Under the pieces are notes generated by a model. That model searched no databases, was not told the origin of the DNA, and was given only the letters and a program-made list of their open reading frames with translations. A DNA stretch of 64,000 nt from assembly GCA_018398765.1 (NCBI GenBank), contig JAHBMJ010004586.1, positions 89,001 to 153,000 of the forward strand, in the 5' to 3' direction. Origin of the DNA: Chromera velia. Its lineage: Eukaryota; Sar; Chromeraceae. The translations under genes were made by a program, and so were the position numbers. Position 1 is the stretch's first letter; each line of letters starts with the position of its first letter. Positions 56,776-64,000 of this stretch are shown one piece after another.

Positions 56776-59700
56776 ATGAAGAGAGACACAGAGAGAGCGC
56801 GAGCGTTTGAGAGAGAGCCGGTACATTTTTATTCGCCCTTCTCTCTATTGAGCGAAGCCTTCTGCGTGATTCTGCAGCACATCTCCGCCCTGTGCTCCAA
56901 AAGGGAAGGGTTCGGGTTGGGATGCGTCCTTCTGCATTTCATGAGAACGGTGAGGTAGAAGAGAGGGGGGGGAGTTTGGGGGTTCCCTTACCACTGCGCG
57001 ACCGAAATTGTCGGCGGTTCTATTCTATCTGGTAATCCCAACTGATAGAGAGGGCGGATCGGTTGGTTTGAGGATCGTTGTAGTGCTTCCGTGGCTGTCT
57101 CCCTTTCTGAACCTCTCGTATAGGAGTGCGTCCGTTCCCAACCGACTTTCTTGCTGTGTGTCTCTCCAAATAAGAAAGAGAAAGGAAGGTCTAGTTTGTC
57201 TCTCTTGTTCTTTTGTGTGGACGGATGACTTGAAAATCAGTGTATGAGAACGTTTCAAGGTCACGTACGTGCATAGAGACTTCCTTGATTCCTCTCCTGT
57301 CTGACAGTCACGATTCGCATGTCCGTCCGTCCGTCCGTCCACACGTGTGCATTCCTGCAGCGACGCTCTTGTTTGCCCTTGGGAGCGCTTGATCTCTCTG
57401 GTGGGCCTGCGTCTCCTTTTTTTCCCTTCCGCCAGGGTTCCTTTTTTCATTCACTCCTGGATTCTTTCATTCATCCATCCATCTATCTGTTGCTTGCTTC
57501 CTCTCTTGCTCTCTTTTTTGCTTTCTTCGGTTGGGACAAATGCAGATAATGAATGTGCACGCTGTCTCTCGCTGCTTTATTTTGCCTTTCCGTTCCTCGC
57601 CGACTTTCTCCTTACGACGCAGCTACCTGCCTGCCCGCACGCTTCACTTGCGCCAGACCTCTTCGGGTCTGTGTGCATGCATGCATGCACGTGTCTGGTC
57701 GGAGGGAGAAGTGTGTTGCCATTCGTCTGATGTGTATCTGTTGGTTGCTTGCAGAGTTCTCTCTGGGTGCACGGAAACTGAAGTTTCTCCTCTCCTCCCT
57801 TTCCTCGGGACCCTCCCCTCTTGAGACCCTCACATGCGGTCAGCTGACAGAGACAGGACAGAATGCTTCTTTTGTCGTCTCATTGTGTCTCTGCAGACTC
57901 TTTCCTGACCTTTCTTCTCTCTTTTGCTTCTGCGGAGGTCTGACAGCTTGAGAGGGAAGCGTGCAGAAGAGAGGGAACCTTTGAGGGAGCGAAAAAACGG
58001 CTTTTCCTGTTCCGTCATGCCAAAAGGGGCGAACCAAACGCAACCTTCAAAGAGGATGGCATAACTCGACAAGCAATTCTTTTGGGGGCTTTAGCGTACC
58101 CGACTTTTTTCCTCTCTCTGTGTCCCCCCCCTCATTCGTGTCTGCATGCATGCATGCATGCATACAGGTCCAGGGGTCTGCACTCCCTCCTCTCTTCCGG
58201 TGCTGGCGGCCTTCCTCAAACGGGGGGCGGGAGGGGGAGGGGGGGGGTCTGTGACCTGTTTGAAGACTATTATCGCTCACAGTCAGTCGGTCAGCATTAG
58301 AGTCTTCAATGTCTGCTCTGCATGTGGAAACCTCCTCGCGAAGCAGGCGTGGTTGAAAGAAAAAGGGCACGTGTGGAGCGTGTGTGCAATCCTGTGGGGA
58401 TTGCCTGCCTGCCTGCCCGACAGCCTGCCTGACTGACTGAACGACCTGCCAAGCAACAGTCCCTCCCTGTAGACATGCAGACAGGGGATCAGATCTTGTG
58501 TGTGCGACTGGTGCAACAAAGGGGCTTGCAGAGGAGAAGAAAGGGGCGAGGGGGCAATGGGAAGAAGAGCTCTGAAAACCTGCCCCCTCCTGTTTGAAGG
58601 ACGGTTGCATGGGTCCGTGCACTCTCGCGCTCACGCAGCAGAAAAGAAGTGAGTGCATGAGCTCGCTTGCCACTCATGTGCGGCCTGTCTTGCATGTGAG
58701 GTCTTTGTGATTGACACGGAAGGGGAAGGACAGGAGGCATGCATGATGTCTGTCTGTCATGTGAATGCAGATTGCTGCCTCAATGACTCTGTGCTCTTCT
58801 TCCAGTCTCTCCCTCCCTCCTTGGAGTCTCTCGACCTGAGAGGTGGGTCTTTCTTGTGTTTTGTTGAGAAATTGATGAGAAAAGGATTTGGAGCCTTGGG
58901 TTTTATGTCGTGACTTGTTTGCACGCATGTGCTTCAGAGGAATTCTATCTTCACTCTGCCGCTTCCATCCCCTTTCTCGTGTCCTTTCCTTATTACTATC
59001 TGCACAATATCGATGACCCATTGTCTTACGTGCATAATCCTTCGCCTCGTTGCTTTTGTTTTTGAAAAGCCTGTCATGACGAGAGGCGGGCTCCTTGAAT
59101 ATTCCACCCACTCAATTCTCTCAAAGCGGTCAATACATCTATCAAGCCTTGCGCACGTTGCAAGGCATCCCGTCGAACTTCCAATACGCATGCATGCAGA
59201 TCTATTGATGTGATGGTTCCGTGCGTCTTCCATGCATGTCTGTATTGAGTGCAGAGAACAGGCTGCACAGTCCGTCTATGGAGTCGCTGGGCTCTGTCCT
59301 TTCTGCTCGCTGGATCCCGACCCTCTTGAGCCTGGACCTGAGTGACAATCCCCTCGGCCCTTTTGGGGTGAGGGCGCTTGCGAAGGGTCTCTGTGCTCCC
59401 CTGCAGTCCCTCCGACTCGCAAGCACAGATGCGAGGAAAGAGGGGGTGGAGGCCCTGGCAGAGGTGTTGAAGGCAAACAAAGTGAGCTCTCTGCAGACTC
59501 TTGATCTCGCAGAGAATGAAATGCGGGCGGGGGGGTTCAAGCCGTTAGTGGCTGCACTCTGTGAGCCGGACGCAGTGCCTTCTTTGCGCGTTCTTATGCT
59601 GAAAAAGAACAATCTCACACACGTTGAGTCAGGACGAAATTCAAGAGACTACGCCCCACTTACAGCGTTGCTGTCGACAGACCAGCTTACAGATTTGGAA

Positions 59701-61654
59701 GAACTCGACTTGAGTGAGAATAGCCTGTTTGACGAGAGACTGGGGGTTGAGGGGTCGCCTGACTGTGTGTCCGCTGCCGTCCGCTGCCGCCGTTGTGGGT
59801 GCCGGTCGTTTCCCGAAACTCCGAGTGCTCAACCTTGCTGGCAACCATATGTATTCCCAGGAAGCAGCAGCATTCGCAAACGCTCTCGGGGAGGGGGGGG
59901 CTTCTCACCTCGAAGCTCTCGATCTGTCAGAAAATGGGTGGCCTAACGTGGGAGAGGATGGGAAGATGGACGGAGAGGGCGGAGCGATTCAGTCCCTTGC
60001 AAATGCAGTGAGTGCCGGCCGCGTCTCTCACCTCAGCCGCTTGAGGTTGAATAAATTCTTTGACCTCCCGAATGATTCTGTCAGGTCGTTGTTCCAAGCC
60101 ATGGCAGACGGGAAGACCCCCGATCTCCGAACGATTGAGGTCAGGCTTTTTGATGAAAGGGACGGTGTAAGGTTTGACGAGGCTGTGGATGCCTTTGCCC
60201 TGATGGTCAGGGAGGGGGGAACTCCGCAGATTGAGCAGATACGTCTCGATTTCTACCATGTTGACATTCGATCCGCCCCCATGTCGTCTCTAGGGAGGGC
60301 TCTGGGATCGGGGAGGGTCTCCTCTCTCCGACAGTTGAAGCTCGAATGGTTTTGTCGCGGGGATGACGAAAACCCCGAAGGGGGGGTTGTTGGTCTGGCA
60401 GAGGGTCTGGGTGGGGGTGGTATGCCGTTGCTTGAGGACCTTGATTTAGACGTGAGTTTCGGAGATGATGAAGAGGGTGGGGAAGGGGGGGCAGAGCTCG
60501 GAGAGGTTTTGAGCACGGGGAAGGCCCCGTCCCTCCGACGTGTGAGGTTGGGTTGGCCTGCCACACAGTTGCTTTCTACTTTGTGTGAAGGTCTTTGTGT
60601 GGGGAGTTCCCCCCCTCCCATGATGAGATTGGAGATGGATTTAAAGGATGTATATGGCAATTCTGAAATCCCTTTGTCTCGTCTTGCACAAGCCATCCGT
60701 TCGGGCCGTCTGTCATATCTGCAAAAATTGTCATCTGAATCATGGCACAATGTTTTCAGGCATCTTGAACGAAGTGCAGGAGAATTGGGGGGGGCACTGA
60801 CACATTCGGGGGCTTGTATGGGTTTCCTGGAAGAGGTTTCCATTACGTTCTTACAGAAGCCAACAAACGATGCATTCTTCGGAGCGTTGCATCAGGGTCC
60901 GGGTCGTCTCCCGTCCCTTCGAACACTCGGAACTCTGGGGTGGCACTGTCCACCAGCTTCCTGTGTCGCACCCCTTATCACAAGAGGTAAAGTGCCCTCT
61001 CTCAGCGAAGTGAACCTAAATCTGAGTGAGGCCAACATTCAGGGCATCCAAGCCGTCGCCATGAGCCTCGGTTCCCCCCATGCCGCCTCCTTACGAAAGA
61101 TGGAGGTGCGATTCGGTCACTTGGCACAAGCTGACCGTCCCTATGAAGCCGCCACCGTCGCAACCTTCTGCGTCTCCCTAGCCTCTCCCCACCTGACCAA
61201 ACTGCAGTCTCTGCTGGTCAGCAGCATTGAGGATGTCTCTGCGGTTCTCTCCCTCTGTGCAGGGCTTGAGAGTGGGAACCTCTCTTCCCTGTCCGAGCTG
61301 ACCCTGAATGATGTCTGCCTTGAGACGCAGGCAGGGGCGCTCTCTGCTGCTCTTGACGCGGAGAAGCTCCCCCGCTTGAGCAGCCTGAAACTCACCCACT
61401 GCTCCCTCACTGATGAGGGGCTTCAGGCACTAACAGATGCCTGGAAAAGTCGGCAGTCCCCTCCGCTGCAGCATCTGGGCCTAAATATGAACAATCTGTC
61501 TGATGGGGGGGCAAGGACTTTGGCAGACCTCCTCGGATCAAGGAAGATCCCCTCCCTCTGCAGAGTGAACCTTGTAGGAAACCATATAGAGGGAGTTGCG
61601 AGAGAAATGCTGAACACCGCATTTCCTGAATTCGTGTCCTGGATAAGAGACTGA
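56776..61654 (+). CDS. Leucine-rich repeat protein, frameshifted
   Basis: The long last exon (59255-61654) and the upstream exon ending at 58841 (S-L-P-P-S-L-E-S-L-D-L-R) join in phase within an LRR unit. A further LRR-like exon lies at about 57755-57838, and a likely first exon at 56776-56949 (MKRDTERARAFEREPVHFYS); exons between these are unresolved. Repeats are of the ribonuclease-inhibitor type, with units such as LQTLDLAENEMRAGG, LEELDLSENSL, LRVLNLAGNHM and LSSLKLTHCSLTDEGLQAL, about 28-35 residues each and more than 15 in number. The frame changes near 59780 because of a 10-bp tandem duplication; the reading frame up to 59946 and the one from 59714 overlap there. There is no signal peptide in the resolved parts. 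Probably a protein-binding scaffold. It ends at TGA 61652-61654. Confidence 0.75.
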
Positions 61655-62699
61655 TTGGCTGCATCCGATTTAAAAAGATTGATTTGATTGAAACGATTGC
61701 TAAATTTAAAGTTGACTGACTTGAATGATGTTTGAACAAGTTTCTGATTGTCTTTGCATGTTTGTGTTTGTAATAAAAATTAACACCCTCTCTAAATAAA
61801 TTAAAATAATGCGTTCTTTTGAATTTTACTAGGAATTTTAAAATAAAAACAGGTAAAAACAGGCCAGTCCCAGATCTAGTCTCTTAGAGCAACTTGATCG
61901 AATGTTGTTGTAAACTTTACTAGTGATTTGTTCATATGTATGGTCAATAATTAATTGCCATTTAAAAAAAAAAAATGATAACTGCATGTTCATTGTCTAT
62001 TGCTATGCGCTATCAAAGCGTGACTAGAAAGAAAATGAGAATTAAATAAATTGACTTAATCGAAAATAGTGCTAAGCAAAAGAGAATGGTGTGTATCGCT
62101 TACGTTTATGACCTAGTGGTTAACATACAACATTAACAAACAGAAGATCATAGGTTCAATCCTCGCTACCTGCCTTTTTAAGGATTAACAAGAAAAGAGA
62201 TGGGACGTTAACGTCCTGTACTATACAGATTTTGGCCTGTCGCATTTCGATCGAAATCATATGAAAGACTTCCGAAAGATTTTCTGGAAGACTGCTATGA
62301 AATCAGATCGATCGCTGAATCACAAGAAAGCTCCATACTCCTGACATTGATCGAGTCTGTCACTAGGGATCAACCTGAATCGCTCCAGCGACATCAAGCC
62401 CTGAAGACCTTTGAACCTCTGCAAGCACTTACTAGCGCCAACCCCTCTAAGTAGGACATAACACGTGGTGACGCCTAGCTCGAAATCAACAAGATCAAAG
62501 AGCTGAGCAAACGGAGACCAACCTTCTCTGCTGAACAACAACTATTCTGCAAGCAACGCAGACCACCTTCTTCGCCCAGAGAAGGTTCACCCAGAGGAAA
62601 CCAGAACGCTGTGATCATCTACACGCATACTACAGGAGCCCACACCTGCGAGCCATCAACTCAAACCTCAATTTGTACGCCCTCGACTTGGCCGTCCCT
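61655..62699. other. AT-rich intergenic region
   Basis: This is the 3' flank of the LRR gene followed by AT-rich sequence. It holds a tRNA-like element at 62109-62178 and a GGGACGTTAACGTCC palindrome near 62202-62217. No credible protein gene. Confidence 0.55.
62109..62178 (+). other. tRNA-like / SINE-head element
   Basis: An A-box-like TGACCTAGTGGT (62109-62120) and a B-box-like GGTTCAATCCTC (62153-62164) are followed by CGCTACC and T5 (62174-62178). The acceptor and T stems do not pair fully, so it is probably a tRNA-derived SINE head or relic, not an active tRNA. Confidence 0.4.
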
Positions 62700-63180
62700 T
62701 TGGTGTCCTGTACCTGCAAGGAGAAGAAGCAGGACTACATCGCAAAGCGCTGCTGGAATTTCTGACTGAACCCCACTTTCTGTCCTCTGCCATAAATCGA
62801 CATCAGACAGGACCACACCGCGAAGCGCTGCTGAAATTTCTGACTGTACCGCCTTTTCCTGCCCTTTTTATAAATTTCATGTATTCTACCTAACAGTGAA
62901 TTTGACTTCTCTTCATTTCTCTGTGAACGGCGAAGCCCTGCTCTTTTTGCGAAATTCACGCATTCTACCTGACAGTGAATTTGACTTCTCTTCATTTCTC
63001 TGTGAACGGCGAAGCCCTGCTCTTTTTGCGAATTTCACGCATTTTACCTGACAGTGAATTTGACCTCTCTTCGTTTCTCTGTAAACGGCAAAGCCCTGCC
63101 CTTTTTATGAATTTCACGCATTCTACCTGACGGTAAATTTGACTTATTTTTGTCCTTCTGCGAAAGGCAAAACACATTAC
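62700..63180. repeat. 78-79-bp tandem repeat array
   Basis: Near-identical units begin at about 62931, 63010 and 63089 (CGAAGCCCTGCTCTTTTTGC word). A diverged copy lies near 63166, and an older pair at 62745 and 62823 (AAGCGCTGCTGGAATTTCTG word) has the same 78-bp spacing. Minus-strand frames over the array translate it as repeated basic units and are not taken as a gene. Confidence 0.9.
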
Positions 63181-63614
63181 GAAGCGTTCGTGCGTCTTGT
63201 GACCTGGACTTTCCTGCTAAGCAAAAAGAAAATTCGACTACTTCCATCCCTGTGTGACTTACTTTTTTCGCTTGCCGTCTTCGTATATACGAGCAGTCTA
63301 CCTGCACATACGAGACAAATACAAGTAACTCTTTCTTCATTCGAATTTGGATTGCTTCTCTTTCTTTCCTTTTGCGAAGGAGATCTTTCTGCAAATCAGG
63401 CCATCTTTCCCCTCAGCAAGTTTGGAATTTCACTCTGCTGCACAAATCTTTCCTTCACAGCTAAACAAACCCTTTTGTCTTTCTTCGAATTCGGATTCTT
63501 CCTTCTCTTTTCGCTCTTCAACGGAACCCTACCTCTCTCACTTCATCAAGTCGTTTTTTCTCTCTGTAAGTTCATAATTTTTAACTTCCTTTACTTATAT
63601 CACGAGATTTTAAC
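63181..63614. other. Pyrimidine-rich region downstream of the tandem array
   Basis: The sequence continues the style of the array: TTCGAATTTGGATTGCTTC- and TTCGAATTCGGATTCTTCC-type words recur near 63340 and 63486. The plus-strand frame 63139-63648 is a Phe/Leu/Ser-rich translation of it and has no family support. It could be the leader of the open frame that follows. Confidence 0.4.
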
Positions 63615-64000
63615 AGAAATCAGCAGCGAAACAGAAAACTCTATCTAACCGAAATACAAAAATAATCCCCCAAACCCATCCGACGCGAAAAAGAACAACT
63701 GACCAGGCAAACCCCGAAGAAATCACAGCCAGAACGAGAAAGATCCTTCGAGCAATTTTGCCTGGAGAACTTCCAGAATTGCACACAACAGAGAGGGAAG
63801 AACGAGCGAGACTCATCGTGAACGAAATTTTGCAGAGGAATACAGAATTCATTGAGGACCAACAAAATCTGAGAATCTTCCTTTTGGATCAGTATTCATA
63901 CACAGTCGACGCTCATAATCGCCAGTCAGACGAAGTTATCAAGGCACTGAATCTTGACGTCACACGTCAGCTGAGATTTATTGACAGTAACCGCCAACTT
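63615..64000 (+). CDS. Open frame leaving the window, possible retroelement Gag (partial)
   Basis: After a TAACAG (stop plus acceptor-like site) at about 63609, one plus frame stays open to the window edge for about 128 codons. It reads NRNTKIIPQTHPTRKRTTDQ, ITARTRKILRAILPGELPEL, ARLIVNEILQRNTEFIEDQQ and LNLDVTRQLRFIDSNRQ. It is highly charged and helical. The AT-rich setting and the tandem array upstream suggest the beginning of a transposable-element protein more than a host gene, but no family motif is visible. No ATG lies in the opening part, so the start is unknown. Confidence 0.45.

Noticed and set aside
60253-60843. 196-codon minus-strand ORF in the LRR gene
   Set aside because: Antisense of clear leucine-rich repeats; Ser/Pro-rich mirror of LRR codons.
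62700-63180. CRISPR-like array
   Set aside because: Units of 78-79 bp are contiguous and diverging, without short repeats and unique spacers, and the genome is eukaryotic.

Overview
This window looks like nuclear DNA of a flagellated, intron-rich protist. I infer a chromerid alga (Chromera velia-like), but the sequence alone does not prove it. The support is an axonemal dynein intermediate chain gene with at least 19 exons, large genes full of microsatellite-rich introns, secreted Kelch/EGF and LRR proteins, an atypical alpha-kinase, and AT-rich, transposon-bearing spacers between GC-balanced genes. There is no operon structure, ribosome binding site or CRISPR array. Gene models were read by eye from open frames, GT..AG junctions and phase agreement. 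Exon ends that I could join in phase are given as exact positions; the rest are approximate.

Layout. 1-4110 (minus): a decayed Ty1/copia retrotransposon (gag, zinc knuckle, protease, integrase), interrupted inside the zinc-knuckle codons by a 1.39-kb hAT-like DNA transposon with an 8-bp target duplication. 5697-13089 (minus): a type I membrane protein with a signal peptide, six Kelch motifs, EGF-like modules, one transmembrane helix and a basic tail (attractin/MEGF8-like plan). 15054 to about 25976 (minus): a large many-exon protein of unknown function, with an inverted duplication that copies one of its exons. 26321-35504 (plus): an IC138/DNAI4 (WDR78)-type inner-arm dynein intermediate chain, divergent from the previous gene. 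About 36300-40625 (minus): a gene of which only the two 5' exons are resolved. 40828-41373 (plus): a small secreted Cys-rich protein with a probable GPI signal. 44738-48281 (minus) and 48840-50201 (plus): a head-to-head pair, an alpha-kinase with a glutamine-amidotransferase-like C-terminal domain and a vWFA-domain protein. 51062-51711 (minus): a 5'-truncated non-LTR retrotransposon ending in a C2H2 finger plus a chromodomain-like segment. 53239-55546 (minus): an ankyrin-like protein. 56776-61654 (plus): an LRR protein carrying a 10-bp duplication frameshift. 61655-64000: AT-rich DNA, a 78-79-bp tandem array and the start of an open frame that leaves the window.

Working together. The vWFA and alpha-kinase genes correspond to the two halves of Dictyostelium VwkA-type kinases. 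Sharing a 558-bp intergenic region suggests that they are co-expressed and may act together. The dynein gene shares a 344-bp spacer with its divergent neighbour, so that neighbour is a candidate flagellar gene (inference only).
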